Origin: Brachyhypopomus gauderio
Lineage: Eukaryota > Chordata > Actinopteri > Gymnotiformes > Hypopomidae
Direction: 5' to 3'
NCBI RefSeq assembly: GCF_052324685.1
Contig: NW_027507195.1
Coordinates: 1-64,000, forward strand
DNA: 64,000 bases
Below are positions 20,621 through 32,042 of the stretch, in pieces. The stretch's first letter is position 1. Each line of letters opens with the position of its first letter. Both the position numbers and the translations under genes were made by a program. The notes under the pieces are model-generated. The model saw only the letters and a list, made by a program, of their open reading frames with translations, was not told where the DNA came from and made no database searches.

Positions 20621-20693
20621 TGGAGAATGTGGGCATCGATCCCACTACCTCTCGCATGCAAAGCAAGCGCTCTACCACTTGAGCTAATGCCCC
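20621..20693 (-). tRNA. tRNA-Ala-TGC: tRNA-Ala (UGC), C5 plus U29 variant
   Basis: As 3030 and 14065. Confidence 0.75.
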
Positions 20694-20968
20694 TCTCAAG
20701 AGTTTATCCTTTTGATTGGAGTATTAAGAAAAGCTTACGGATCAGCTCAGCCCGACTAGGAAATAATACCGAATCCAGCATTGACCCACAAGGTTTTCTC
20801 ATGTTGGCATCATGATAAACATTGCCAAATTAGGTCTTGCTGTACCTGTCCGTGAATTTCACTGTGCCAAAACCGTTACGCTGTGAAAGCATGTTGCAAG
20901 AACCTAAGGAAAGGTAACAGTCGTTGATAAAGTTTCGTTTGCATCTCGACGTGGTTTATCTGCAGCTT

Positions 20969-21041
20969 GCCGGAATAGCTCAGTTGGGAGAGCGTTAGAC
21001 TGAAGGTCTAAAGGTCCCTGGTTTGATCCCGGGTTTCCGCA
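20969..21041 (+). tRNA. tRNA-Phe-GAA: tRNA-Phe (GAA), class B, probably inactive
   Basis: Class B. T4 stop at 21075-21078. Confidence 0.6.
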
Positions 21042-21509
21042 TGAATTCGACCTAGCTAGGTGGAAAGCCTCAGCTTTTGAATGACCTTTGCATTCTGTTG
21101 AAAAATTATAAACAGACATAAACTGTTTGATGTTTTGTTGTGAGATTTCACAGTGGGATTGTCAGAACTCGAGACTCTAGATGTTCAATTCATCTGCTGA
21201 TAAAGCATTTGGAGAAGGAAATGTGTAGGTGTCAACTTGCATGTACGCGTTGTCCAAAAGCATAGGTGAACCACTTCACGACATGCTTAAGTTTTGACTG
21301 AATTGGACTTTCCTCTGCTTCCTTCGGCTTATGGACAGCCTTTGTCCAAAAGTAAAAAGAGATGTGGCAAAGATGTTAACTGTTTGCTGGAGGAATCCAA
21401 AGTGACCATGTTCTAAGAGACCTTTGAAGGTCATGAAATGATTCCCTTAAGACTAGAGCTGGCTGCTTCATGCTTATCGTAAGCAAGCAAGGAGTCAGTA
21501 AGAGAGCTT

Positions 21510-21582
21510 TGGAGAATGTGGGCATCGATCCCACTACCTCTCGCATGCAAAGCGAGCGCTCTACCACTTGAGCTAATCCCCC
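21510..21582 (-). tRNA. tRNA-Ala-TGC: tRNA-Ala (UGC), canonical
   Basis: Canonical. Confidence 0.94.
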
Positions 21583-21857
21583 TCTCAAGAGTTTATTCTT
21601 TTGATTGGAGTTTTAAGGAAAGCTTACGGATCAGCTCAGCCCGACTAGGAAATAATACCGAATCCAGCATTGACCCACAAGGTTTTCTCATGTTGGCATC
21701 ATGATAAACATTGCCAAATTAGGTCTTGCTGTACCTGTCCGTGAATTTCACTGTGCCAAAACCGTTACGCTGTGAAAGCATGTTGCAAGAACCTAAGGAA
21801 AGGTAACAGTCGTTGATAAAGTTTCGTTTGCATCTCGACGTGGTTTATCTGCAGCTT

Positions 21858-21930
21858 GCCGAAATAGCTCAGTTGGGAGAGCGTTAGACTGAAGATCTAA
21901 AGGTCCCTGGTTCGTTCCCGGGTTTCGGCA
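21858..21930 (+). tRNA. tRNA-Phe-GAA: tRNA-Phe (GAA), U58 variant, probably inactive
   Basis: A58T as at 15302. T4 stop at 21964-21967. Confidence 0.6.
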
Positions 21931-22398
21931 TGAACTCGACCTAGCTAGGCGGAAAGCCTCAGCTTTTGAATTACCTGTGCATTCTGTTGAAAAATTATAA
22001 ACAGACATAAACTGTTTGATGTTTTGTTGTGAGATTTCACAGTGGGATTGTCAGAACTCGAGACTCTAGATGTTCAATTCATCTGCTGATAAAGCATTTG
22101 GAGAAGGAAATGTGTAGGTGTCAACTTGCATGTACGCGTTGTCCAAAAGCATAGGTGTACCACTTCACGACATGCTTAAGTTTTGACTGAATTGGACTTT
22201 CCTCTGCTTCCTTCGGCTTATGGACAGTCTTTGTCCAAAAGTAAAAAGAGATGTGGCAAAGATGTCAACTGTTTGTTGGAGGAATCCAAAGTGACCATGT
22301 TCTAAGAGACCTTTGAAGGTCATGAAATGATTCCCTTAAGACTAGAGCTGGCTGCTTCATGCTTATCGTAAGCAAGCAAGGAGTCAGTAAGAGAGCTA

Positions 22399-22471
22399 TG
22401 GAGAATGTGGGCATTGATCCCACTACCTCTCGCATGCAAAGCAAGCGCTCTACCACTTGAGCTAATCCCCC
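22399..22471 (-). tRNA. tRNA-Ala-TGC: tRNA-Ala (UGC), A57 plus U29 variant
   Basis: As 13176. It is the last Ala gene before cassette copy 4. Confidence 0.82.
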
Positions 22472-22746
22472 TCTCAAGAGTTTATCCTTTTGATTGGAGT
22501 ATTAAGGAAAGCTTACGGATCAGCTCAGCCCGACTAGGAAATAATACCGAATCCAGCATTGACCCACAAGGTTTTCTCATGTTGGCATCATGATAAACAT
22601 TGCCAAATTAGGTCTTGCCGTACCTGTCCGTGAATTTCACTGTGCCGAAACCGTTACGCTGTGAAAGCATGTTGCAAGAACCTAAGGAAAGGTAACAGTC
22701 GTTGAAAAAGTTTCGTTTGCATCTCGACGTGGTTTATCTGCAGCTT

Positions 22747-22759
22747 GCCGAAATGGCGG
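22747..22759 (+). other. tRNA-Phe 5' stub and left junction of cassette copy 4
   Basis: GCCGAAA then TGGCGG, matched by TGGCGG at 25754-25759 on the right. Confidence 0.65.
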
Positions 22760-22790
22760 TACCTGCAAGCCACCCGTCTGTAAAATACAT

Positions 22791-22970
22791 CCAATGCCTG
22801 AGCCCCATTCCATTTTTGCTCGGCCAATGGCGCGCGAACCATTCCATTTTCTTCGTTTTCCTCGGCCTATCCCTGGCCACCATTCCATTTTTCCTCGACC
22901 AATGCCTGGCCACCATTCCATTTTTCCTCTGGCCAATGCCTGACCATCATTCCATTTTTCCTCGGCCAAT
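22791..22970 (+). promoter_or_regulatory. tandem CCAAT-box array, copy 4
   Basis: CCAAT boxes at 22791, 22824, 22899, 22933 and 22966. Confidence 0.6.
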
Positions 22971-23008
22971 GACACGACGAAGGTGAACTTGCCCCGGTCA
23001 CGTCATAG

Positions 23009-23016
23009 TTTATAAA
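23009..23016 (+). promoter_or_regulatory. TATA box, copy 4
   Basis: TTTATAAA. The exon 1 donor CAG/GTATGC is at 23073/23074; intron 1 is 23074-23772. Confidence 0.5.
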
Positions 23017-23774
23017 CTTACACCGCGTAGAAGAAACACCGTCTCGGATTTGGGATTTCTCAACAAGCCACAGGTATGCCTTATTTGTTTGTGTAAGGAA
23101 CCAATAAATTAATACTGTAGATATATTTTGCGATCATCAGAAAGGTAGTCAGCTAAAAAATACTCTGTAGTAGTCTCCTGCGGTGACTGTCATGAACGTA
23201 GCTCGTTAGCAAACTATCATATAACTTCTAACTAGCCTAAATTAATTCTAATCTTGAAGAATAATTTAATTAATGTTTTTCTGTGTTAGCCATCTATCCT
23301 CTTTTTCGATTTTCAACGGACAATTGCAGAAATCGTGAGGTAATTTACCGGTATATAAACGCGTTATTTATCGGTTTTTAAACGCCTTAGAAAATACGTG
23401 ACCCTGCTTAACATGTTATTGTTTTGTTATTACTAAGTATCTACGTAGAAACGAACATTATAAAGTATATGGTTAAGTGAGTAATACGAATCCTTGGACT
23501 ATTAAAAGGGTTAAAAACACATTAGTAACTAGTGAGTTGGTACCAACTGCTCACATGCATTCTTAGTTGCCATGGATTGACTTATTTGTTAATTTATGTT
23601 TGTTTTAATTATAAAGTATATGTGTTTGTGGATTTCATAAGGTAACTTTAATTAAACCTGCAATCTGCAAATACAGAATAATGTATTACTAGGGTTGACT
23701 GTTTATGATGAGTTTTAGTAACTATATTTATTTGCTCCCTATATTTAAAAAGTATTTCTGCTACATTTTCAGGC

Positions 23775-25099
23775 ATGTTCCATGACTCGGTCCAGCCTTC
23801 ACCAGTGACCTCGGCCCAGCCTCCACCAGTGACCTCGGTCCAGCCTTCACCAGTGACCTCGGCCCAGCCTCCACCAGTGACCTCGGCCCAGCCTCCACCA
23901 GTGACCTCGGCCCAGCCTCCACCAGTGACCTCGGTCCAGCCTCCACCAGTGCCTATTCAGTCTCCATCAGAGCCTTCAGCTCAACAAATGGTAAGTGATA
24001 GTACCTTACTTTCATTGTTAAACATGCTCATTGTTAAATTCTCCAATAAACAGCACACAAATAAGAATGCTACACACAAATGTTTTATTTTCTCATGCTT
24101 TATTGTAATTAAAACTTTATTGTATATAGAAAATGCACATTTATACAGACATTATAACATTTCATATTATTATTATTTTTATTTCTAGGCTGTGGATGTC
24201 CATAAAATTCCTGGAATGGAAAGGGTGGATGAATTAGCAGAGTATCTGGTTGAGCTTCGCACTCAAACACGCCTCACCCTGACAAACCAGCAGACCACCA
24301 CGATTGTTAGTTTGTGGCAAAACCTAAACCAGTTTGATAAAAACAGACTGGTGTATGCAGCTCGGCATCAGGATAGGCTGCTGACTGCCCGCTTTAGATC
24401 CCCCAAAAAGAAGGCAGTTTTCACCCCTGGTGTTGAGAGCACAAAAAGGTGTGTTCTGGGATCAAGTGGCTCCCCTGCTCAGTGGCCTGACTGCTGTCGG
24501 CTCATTAAAACCATCTTTGTAAGACTGGCCAACATCCACAGAAGCCCCACAACTCAGGTCAAGTAAGTCTGTCAAGGTGGGCACTGATGTTGGAGGACTA
24601 CAGGAACATTAGGCAGCTTGTTTTAAACAATGGGACAGTGATGGAGCAGGCCATCCTTCAGCTGGTAGAGGTGCCACCAAACACAGCAGGTCAGGCAAAA
24701 ACTAAGTTTAGAAAAATTCTGCCCAGTGCCACACCACCATTAGCCCCTAGTCAACGACATCAGGACACTTCCATTCAGCCTCCTGTTGCTTCCATGGAGT
24801 CTGGTTCACAGGCCTCTTTGAGAATGATACAGCCAAGACCTTCACCTGTACTGATGATGTTACCCGCAGGACCAGCTATGTCTGTCATGCCTCAGGTGTT
24901 GTTGCCCAGTTCTGTCCCTCAGCCTGCTACCCCCACTGAGCGACATTACAAGCAGACAGTCCCATATAATACCTGTAGGAAGTGTGGACAGTCACGCAAA
25001 ACAGCAACTGGCCATAGCCAGTACAAGGGGAAGATCTTCTGTCCTATGACAGAGACTAATACCAAGGAACAGTGGCTGGAAAAGATGAGAAAACTGTGA
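23775..25099 (+). pseudogene. proline-rich / CxxC-H-C protein gene, copy 4
   Basis: Same structure as copy 3: ATG at 23775, exon 2 to 23990, intron 2 23991-24188, exon 3 from 24189, TAA at 24564-24566, second frame to 25099. The predicted peptide is identical to copy 3 across every part I compared. Confidence 0.65.
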
Positions 25100-25396
25100 T
25101 TAATGTGTATACTTTATTTTCATACATTACTATTGTATTTTTATAATACTAAAATATAATTATTATTATCTTTAATGGTTTAAAATGTTTTGCTGTAGTT
25201 TATTGGAATTTTTTATAGTTCAGCTGCTGTGGCATTAATATGTGTATATATGTATTAGTGTAGATTTAATATTTTATTTTTATGTAAATTGTAGTATAAT
25301 TTTGTTAATTGTATTAGAATATCATTTTGTTAATTTTATTCATGTTTATTATATATATATATATATACATAAAGTGTATAAAGTATATAAAGTGTG

Positions 25397-25402
25397 AATA
25401 AA
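25397..25402 (+). terminator. polyadenylation signal AATAAA, copy 4
   Basis: 298 bases after the stop codon. Confidence 0.5.
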
Positions 25403-25650
25403 TATATAAAGTGTGAATACAAATACAGAGTGTGAATTTATTAAATCAAGCAATAAGCCTAATATGATGAAACAACTCATATGTATGTGTATGAAATGCA
25501 CATATATATTACAATATATAAATTGTGACACGGGTGCCCCGTAATTGTAGGCACTGCTGACAGCCATAAAATAAAATTTTGCAAAATATTTCTTAGAATA
25601 TTATCACACAAAATATCCACGGCAAGATTCTCAGTTACAAATATTTATAT

Positions 25651-25682
25651 CCAGGCTGGATTCGAACCTGCGACCTCCCGAT
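25651..25682 (-). pseudogene. tRNA T-arm relic in the cassette tail, copy 4
   Basis: Identical to the relic in copies 2 and 3. Confidence 0.5.
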
Positions 25683-25753
25683 CTTTTCTCAATTTTTTTT
25701 TCCTTTTTCTTCCCCTTCTTCCCCCCCTCATACAGACGATTGTTCCCCAGCTT

Positions 25754-25819
25754 TGGCGGAGTTGGGAGAGCGTTAGACTGAAGATCTAAAGGTCCCTGGT
25801 TCGATCCCGGGTTTCGGCA
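25754..25819 (+). pseudogene. tRNA-Phe remnant lacking nucleotides 1-7, altered A box
   Basis: Same TGGCGGAG start as the remnant at 19198. Confidence 0.85.
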
Positions 25820-26287
25820 TGAACTCGACCTAGCTAGGCGGTAAGCCTCAGCTTTTGAATGACCTGTGCATTCTGTTGAAAAATTATAAACAGACATAAA
25901 CTGTTTGATGTTTTGTTGTGAGATTTCACAGTGGGATTGTCAGAACTCGAGACTCTAGATGTTCAATTCATCTGCTGATAAAGCATTTGGAGAAGGAAAT
26001 GTGTAGGTGTCAACTTGCATGTACGCGTTGTCCAAAAGCATAGGTGTACCACTTCACGACATGCTTAAGTTTTGACTGAATTGGACTTTCCTCTGCTTCC
26101 TTTGGCTTATGGACAGTCTTTGTCCAAAAGTAAAAAGAGATGTGGCAAAGATGTCAACTGTTTGCTGGAGGAATCCAAAGTGACCATGTTCTAAGAGACC
26201 TTTGAAGGTCATGAAATGATTCCCTTAAGACTAGAGCTGGCTGCTTCATGCTTATCGTAAGCAAGCAAGGAGTCAGTAAGAGAGCTT

Positions 26288-26360
26288 TGGAGAATGTGGG
26301 CATCGATCCCACTACCTCTCGCATGCAAAGCGAGCGCTCTACCACTTGAGCTAATGCCCC
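26288..26360 (-). tRNA. tRNA-Ala-TGC: tRNA-Ala (UGC), C5 variant
   Basis: C5 class. The matching unit after copy 3 has the A57/U29 type instead, so the two blocks diverge between the Phe remnant and this gene. Confidence 0.82.
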
Positions 26361-26635
26361 TCTCAAGAGTTTATCCTTTTGATTGGAGTATTAAGGAAAG
26401 CTTACGGATCAGCTCAGCCCGACTAGGAAATAATACCGAATCCAGCATTGACCCACAAGGTTTTCTCATGTTGGCATCATGATAAACATTGCCAAATTAG
26501 GTCTTGCTGTACCTGTCCGTGAATTTCACTGTGCCAAAACCGTTACGCTGTGAAAGCATGTTGCAAGAACCTAAGGAAAGGTAACAGTCGTTGATAAAGT
26601 TTCGTTTGCATCTCGACGTGGTTTATCTGCAGCTT

Positions 26636-26708
26636 GCCGGAATAGCTCAGTTGGGAGAGCGTTAGACTGAAGGTCTAAAGGTCCCTGGTTTGATCCCGGG
26701 TTTCCGCA
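26636..26708 (+). tRNA. tRNA-Phe-GAA: tRNA-Phe (GAA), class B, probably inactive
   Basis: Class B. T4 stop at 26742-26745. Confidence 0.6.
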
Positions 26709-27176
26709 TGAATTCGACCTAGCTAGGTGGAAAGCCTCAGCTTTTGAATGACCTTTGCATTCTGTTGAAAAATTATAAACAGACATAAACTGTTTGATGT
26801 TTTGTTGTGAGATTTCACAGTGGGATTGTCAGAACTCGAGACTCTAGATGTTCAATTCATCTGCTGATAAAGCATTTGGAGAAGGAAATGTGTAGGTGTC
26901 AACTTGCATGTACGCGTTGTCCAAAAGCATAGGTGTACCACTTCACGACATGCTTAAGTTTTGACTGAATTGGACTTTCCTCTGCTTCCTTCGGCTTATG
27001 GACAGCCTTTGTCCAAAAGTAAAAAGAGATGTGGCAAAGATGTTAACTGTTTGCTGGAGGAATCCAAAGTGACCATGTTCTAAGAGACCTTTGAAGGTCA
27101 TGAAATGATTCCCTTAAGACTAGAGCTGGCTGCTTCATGCTTATCGTAAGCAAGCAAGGAGTCAGTAAGAGAGCTT

Positions 27177-27249
27177 TGGAGAATGTGGGCATCGATCCCA
27201 CTACCTCTCGCATGCAAAGCGAGCGCTCTACCACTTGAGCTAATCCCCC
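27177..27249 (-). tRNA. tRNA-Ala-TGC: tRNA-Ala (UGC), canonical
   Basis: Canonical. Confidence 0.94.
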
Positions 27250-27524
27250 TCTCAAGAGTTTATCCTTTTGATTGGAGTTTTAAGGAAAGCTTACGGATCA
27301 GCTCAGCCCGACTAGGAAATAATACCGAATCCAGCATTGACCCACAAGGTTTTCTCATGTTGGCATCATGATAAACATTGCCAAATTAGGTCTTGCTGTA
27401 CCTGTCCGTGAATTTCACTGTGCCGAAACCGTTACGCTGTGAAAGCATGTTGCAAGAACCTAAGGAAAGGTAACAGTCGTTGATAAAGTTTCGTTTGCAT
27501 CTCGACGTGGTTTATCTGCAGCTT

Positions 27525-27597
27525 GCCGAAATAGCTCAGTTGGGAGAGCGTTAGACTAAAGATCTAAAGGTCCCTGGTTCGATCCCGGGTTTCGGCA
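27525..27597 (+). tRNA. tRNA-Phe with AAA anticodon
   Basis: The single change G34A at 27558 turns the anticodon GAA into AAA; everything else is canonical. It would still read UUU as Phe if charged, but G34 is part of Phe identity and A34 Phe genes are rare in eukaryotes, so its activity is doubtful. T4 stop at 27631-27634. Confidence 0.8.
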
Positions 27598-28065
27598 TGA
27601 ATTCGACCTAGCTAGGTGGAAAGCCTCAGCTTTTGAATGACCTGTGCATTCTGTTGAAAAATTATAAACAGACATAAACTGTTTGATGTTTTGTTGTGAG
27701 ATTTCACAGTGGGATTGTCAGAACTCGAGACTCTAGATGTTCAATTCATCTGCTGATAAAGCATTTGGAGAAGGAAATGTGTAGGTGTCAACTTGCATGT
27801 ACGCGTTGTCCAAAAGCATAGGTGTACCACTTCACGACATGCTTAAGTTTTGACTGAATTGGACTTTCCTCTGCTTCCTTCGGCTTATGGACAGCCTTTG
27901 TCCAAAAGTAAAAAGAGATGTGGCAAAGATGTCAACTGTTTGCTGGAGGAATCCAAAGTGACCATGTTCTAAGAGACCTTTGAAGGTCATGAAATTATTC
28001 CCTTAAGACTAGAGCTGGCTGCTTCATGCTTATCGTAAGCAAGCAAGGAGTCAGTAAGAGAGCTT

Positions 28066-28138
28066 TGGAGAATGTGGGCATCGATCCCACTACCTCTCGC
28101 ATGCAAAGCGAGCGCTCTACCACTTGAGCTAATCCCTC
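28066..28138 (-). tRNA. tRNA-Ala-TGC: tRNA-Ala (UGC), A2 variant
   Basis: G2A gives an A2-C71 mismatch next to the G3-U70 identity pair. The same change is at 38734, in the paralogous unit that received the piggyBac element. Confidence 0.75.
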
Positions 28139-28413
28139 TCTCAAGAGTTTATCCTTTTGATTGGAGTTTTAAGGAAAGCTTACGGATCAGCTCAGCCCGA
28201 CTAGGAAATAATACCGAATCCAGCATTGACCCACAAGGTTTTCTCATGTTGGCATCATGATAAACATTGCCAAATTAGGTCTTGCCGTACCTGTCCGTGA
28301 ATTTCACTGTGCCGAAACCGTTACGCTGTGAAAGCATGTTGCAAGAACCTAAGGAAAGGTAACAGTCGTTGATAAAGTTTCGTTTGCATCTCGACGTGGT
28401 CTATCTGCAGCTT

Positions 28414-28486
28414 GCCGAAATAGCTCAGTTGGGAGAGCGTTAGACTGAAGATCTAAAGGTCCCTGGTTCGATCCCGGGTTTCGGCA
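28414..28486 (+). tRNA. tRNA-Phe-GAA: tRNA-Phe (GAA), canonical
   Basis: Canonical. T4 stop at 28520-28523. The 5' flank has the same GTCTATCTG variant as 40083. Confidence 0.95.
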
Positions 28487-28954
28487 TGAACTCGACCTAG
28501 CTAGGCGGAAAGCCTCAGCTTTTGAATGACCTGTGCATTCTGTTGAAAAATTATAAACAGACATAAACTGTTTGATGTTTTGTTGTGAGATTTCACAGTG
28601 GGATTGTCAGAACTCGAGACTCTAGATGTTCAATTCATCTGCTGATAAAGCATTTGGAGAAGGAAATGTGTAGGTGTCAACTTGCATGTACGCGTTGTCC
28701 AAAAGCATAGGTGTACCACTTCACGACATGCTTAAGTTTTGACTGAATTGGACTTTCCTCTGCTTCCTTCGGCTTATGGACAGCCTTTGTCCAAAAGTAA
28801 AAAGAGATGTGGCAAAGATGTCAACTGTTTGCTGGAGGAATCCAAAGTGACCATGTTCTAAGAGACCTTTGAAGGTCATGAAATTATTCCCTTAAGACTA
28901 GAGCTGGCTGCTTCATGCTTATCGTAAGCAAGCAAGGAGTCAGTAAGAGAGCTT

Positions 28955-29027
28955 TGGAGAATGTGGGCATCGATCCCACTACCTCTCGCATGCAAAGCGA
29001 GCGCTCTACCACTTGAGCTAATGCCCC
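28955..29027 (-). tRNA. tRNA-Ala-TGC: tRNA-Ala (UGC), C5 variant
   Basis: C5 class. Confidence 0.82.
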
Positions 29028-29302
29028 TCTCAAGAGTTTATCCTTTTGATTGGAGTATTAAGGAAAGCTTACGGATCAGCTCAGCCCGACTAGGAAATAA
29101 TACCGAATCCAGCATTGACCCACAAGGTTTTCTCATGTTGGCATCATGATAAACATTGCCAAATTAGGTCTTGCCGTACCTGTCCGTGAATTTCACTGTG
29201 CCGAAACCGTTACGCTGTGAAAGCATGTTGCAAGAACCTAAGGAAAGGTAACAGTCGTTGAAAAAGTTTCGTTTGCATCTCGACGTGGTTTATCTGCAGC
29301 TT

Positions 29303-29375
29303 GCCGAAATAGCTCAGTTGGGAGAGCGTTAGACTGAAGATCTAAAGGTCCCTGGTTCGATCCCGGGTTTCGGCA
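29303..29375 (+). tRNA. tRNA-Phe-GAA: tRNA-Phe (GAA), canonical
   Basis: Canonical. T4 stop at 29409-29412. Confidence 0.95.
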
Positions 29376-29843
29376 TGAACTCGACCTAGCTAGGCGGTAA
29401 GCCTCAGCTTTTGAATGACCTGTGCATTCTGTTGAAAAATTATAAACAGACATAAACTGTTTGATGTTTTGTTGTGAGATTTCACAGTGGGATTGTCAGA
29501 ACTCGAGACTCTAGATGTTCAATTCATCTGCTGATAAAGCATTTGGAGAAGGAAATGTGTAGGTGTCAACTTGCATGTACGCGTTGTCCAAAAGCATAGG
29601 TGTACCACTTCACGACATGCTTAAGTTTTGACTGAATTGGACTTTCCTCTGCTTCCTTCGGCTTATGGACAGCCTTTGTCCAAAAGTAAAAAGAGATGTG
29701 GCAAATATGTCAACTGTTTGCTGGAGGAATCCAAAGTGACCATGTTCTAAGAGACCTTTGAAGGTCATGAAATTATTCCCTTAAGACTAGAGCTGGCTGC
29801 TTCATGCTTATCGTAAGCAAGCAAGGAGTCAGTAAGAGAGCTT

Positions 29844-29916
29844 TGGAGAATGTGGGCATCGATCCCACTACCTCTCGCATGCAAAGCGAGCGCTCTACCA
29901 CTTGAGCTAATGCCCC
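29844..29916 (-). tRNA. tRNA-Ala-TGC: tRNA-Ala (UGC), C5 variant
   Basis: C5 class. Confidence 0.82.
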
Positions 29917-30191
29917 TCTCAAGAGTTTATCCTTTTGATTGGAGTATTAAGGAAAGCTTACGGATCAGCTCAGCCCGACTAGGAAATAATACCGAATCCA
30001 GCATTGACCCACAAGGTTTTCTCATGTTGGCATCATGATAAACATTGCCAAATTAGGTCTTGCCGTACCTGTCCGTGAATTTCACTGTGCCGAAACCGTT
30101 ACGCTGTGAAAGCATGTTGCAAGAACCTAAGGAAAGGTAACAGTCGTTGAAAAAGTTTCGTTTGCATCTCGACGTGGTTTATCTGCAGCTT

Positions 30192-30264
30192 GCCGAAATA
30201 GCTCAGTTGGGAGAGCGTTAGACTGAAGATCTAAAGGTCCCTGGTTCGATCCCGGGTTTCGGCA
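30192..30264 (+). tRNA. tRNA-Phe-GAA: tRNA-Phe (GAA), canonical
   Basis: Canonical. T4 stop at 30298-30301. Confidence 0.95.
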
Positions 30265-30732
30265 TGAACTCGACCTAGCTAGGCGGTAAGCCTCAGCTTT
30301 TGAATGACCTGTGCATTCTGTTGAAAAATTATAAACAGACATAAACTGTTTGATGTTTTGTTGTGAGATTTCACAGTGGGATTGTCAGAACTCGAGACTC
30401 TAGATGTTCAATTCATCTGCTGATAAAGCATTTGGAGAAGGAAATGTGTAGGTGTCAACTTGCATGTACGCGTTGTCCAAAAGCATAGGTGTACCACTTC
30501 ACGACATGCTTAAGTTTTGACTGAATTGGACTTTCCTCTGCTTCCTTCGGCTTATGGACAGCCTTTGTCCAAAAGTAAAAAGAGATGTGGCAAATATGTC
30601 AACTGTTTGCTGGAGGAATCCAAAGTGACCATGTTCTAAGAGACCTTTGAAGGTCATGAAATGATTCCCTTAAGACTAGAGCTGGCTGCTTCATGCTTAT
30701 CGTAAGCAAGCAAGGAGTCAGTAAGAGAGCTT

Positions 30733-30805
30733 TGGAGAATGTGGGCATCGATCCCACTACCTCTCGCATGCAAAGCGAGCGCTCTACCACTTGAGCTAAT
30801 GCCCC
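30733..30805 (-). tRNA. tRNA-Ala-TGC: tRNA-Ala (UGC), C5 variant
   Basis: C5 class. Confidence 0.82.
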
Positions 30806-31080
30806 TCTCAAGAGTTTATCCTTTTGATTGGAGTATTAAGGAAAGCTTACGGATCAGCTCAGCCCGACTAGGAAATAATACCGAATCCAGCATTGACCCA
30901 CAAGGTTTTCTCATGTTGGCATCATGATAAACATTGCCAAATTAGGTCTTGCCGTACCTGTCCGTGAATTTCACTGTGCCGAAACCGTTACGCTGTGAAA
31001 GCATGTTGCAAGAACCTAAGGAAAGGTAACAGTCGTTGAAAAAGTTTCGTTTGCATCTCGACGTGGTTTATCTGCAGCTT

Positions 31081-31153
31081 GCCGAAATAGCTCAGTTGGG
31101 AGAGCGTTAGACTGAAGATCTAAAGGTCCCTGGTTCGATCCCGGGTTTCGGCA
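31081..31153 (+). tRNA. tRNA-Phe-GAA: tRNA-Phe (GAA), canonical
   Basis: Canonical. T4 stop at 31187-31190. Confidence 0.95.
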
Positions 31154-31621
31154 TGAACTCGACCTAGCTAGGCGGTAAGCCTCAGCTTTTGAATGACCTG
31201 TGCATTCTGTTGAAAAATTATAAACAGACATAAACTGTTTGATGTTTTGTTGTGAGATTTCACAGTGGGATTGTCAGAACTCGAGACTCTAGATGTTCAA
31301 TTCATCTGCTGATAAAGCATTTGGAGAAGGAAATGTGTAGGTGTCAACTTGCATGTACGCGTTGTCCAAAAGCATAGGTGTACCACTTCACGACATGCTT
31401 AAGTTTTGACTGAATTGGACTTTCCTCTGCTTCCTTTGGCTTATGGACAGTCTTTGTCCAAAAGTAAAAAGAGATGTGGCAAAGATGTCAACTGTTTGCT
31501 GGAGGAATCCAAAGTGACCATGTTCTAAGAGACCTTTGAAGGTCATGAAATGATTCCCTTAAGACTAGAGCTGGCTGCTTCATGCTTATCGTAAGCAAGC
31601 AAGGAGTCAGTAAGAGAGCTT

Positions 31622-31694
31622 TGGAGAATGTGGGCATCGATCCCACTACCTCTCGCATGCAAAGCGAGCGCTCTACCACTTGAGCTAATGCCCC
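31622..31694 (-). tRNA. tRNA-Ala-TGC: tRNA-Ala (UGC), C5 variant
   Basis: C5 class. Confidence 0.82.
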
Positions 31695-31969
31695 TCTCAA
31701 GAGTTTATCCTTTTGATTGGAGTATTAAGGAAAGCTTACGGATCAGCTCAGCCCGACTAGGAAATAATACCGAATCCAGCATTGACCCACAAGGTTTTCT
31801 CATGTTGGCATCATGATAAACATTGCCAAATTAGGTCTTGCTGTACCTGTCCGTGAATTTCACTGTGCCAAAACCGTTACGCTGTGAAAGCATGTTGCAA
31901 GAACCTAAGGAAAGGTAACAGTCGTTGATAAAGTTTCGTTTGCATCTCGACGTGGTTTATCTGCAGCTT

Positions 31970-32042
31970 GCCGGAATAGCTCAGTTGGGAGAGCGTTAGA
32001 CTGAAGGTCTAAAGGTCCCTGGTTTGATCCCGGGTTTCCGCA
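31970..32042 (+). tRNA. tRNA-Phe-GAA: tRNA-Phe (GAA), class B, probably inactive
   Basis: Class B, first of three in a row. T4 stop at 32076-32079. Confidence 0.6.

Larger units (their letters stand above)
9608..22753. repeat. higher-order repeat: cassette plus four array units, two periods
   Basis: Cassette left ends lie at 9608, 16198 and 22754, so the periods are 6,590 and 6,556 bp. The 34-bp difference is fully explained by the two internal repeat-number changes in copy 2. The four units between cassettes carry the same variant order in both periods except in the remnant next to the cassette. Confidence 0.85.
19198..22753. repeat. Phe/Ala tRNA macrosatellite, segment 3 (four units)
   Basis: 3,556 bp between cassette copies 3 and 4, with the same Phe order as segment 2: remnant, G4-U69, class B, U58. 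Confidence 0.95.
22760..25753 (+). mobile_element. 3.0-kb gene cassette, copy 4
   Basis: 2,994 bp. It matches copy 3 in length, junctions, 24-bp repeat number and tail. Past its right end the array order changes (class B follows directly), marking the end of the 6,556-bp repeat. Confidence 0.72.
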
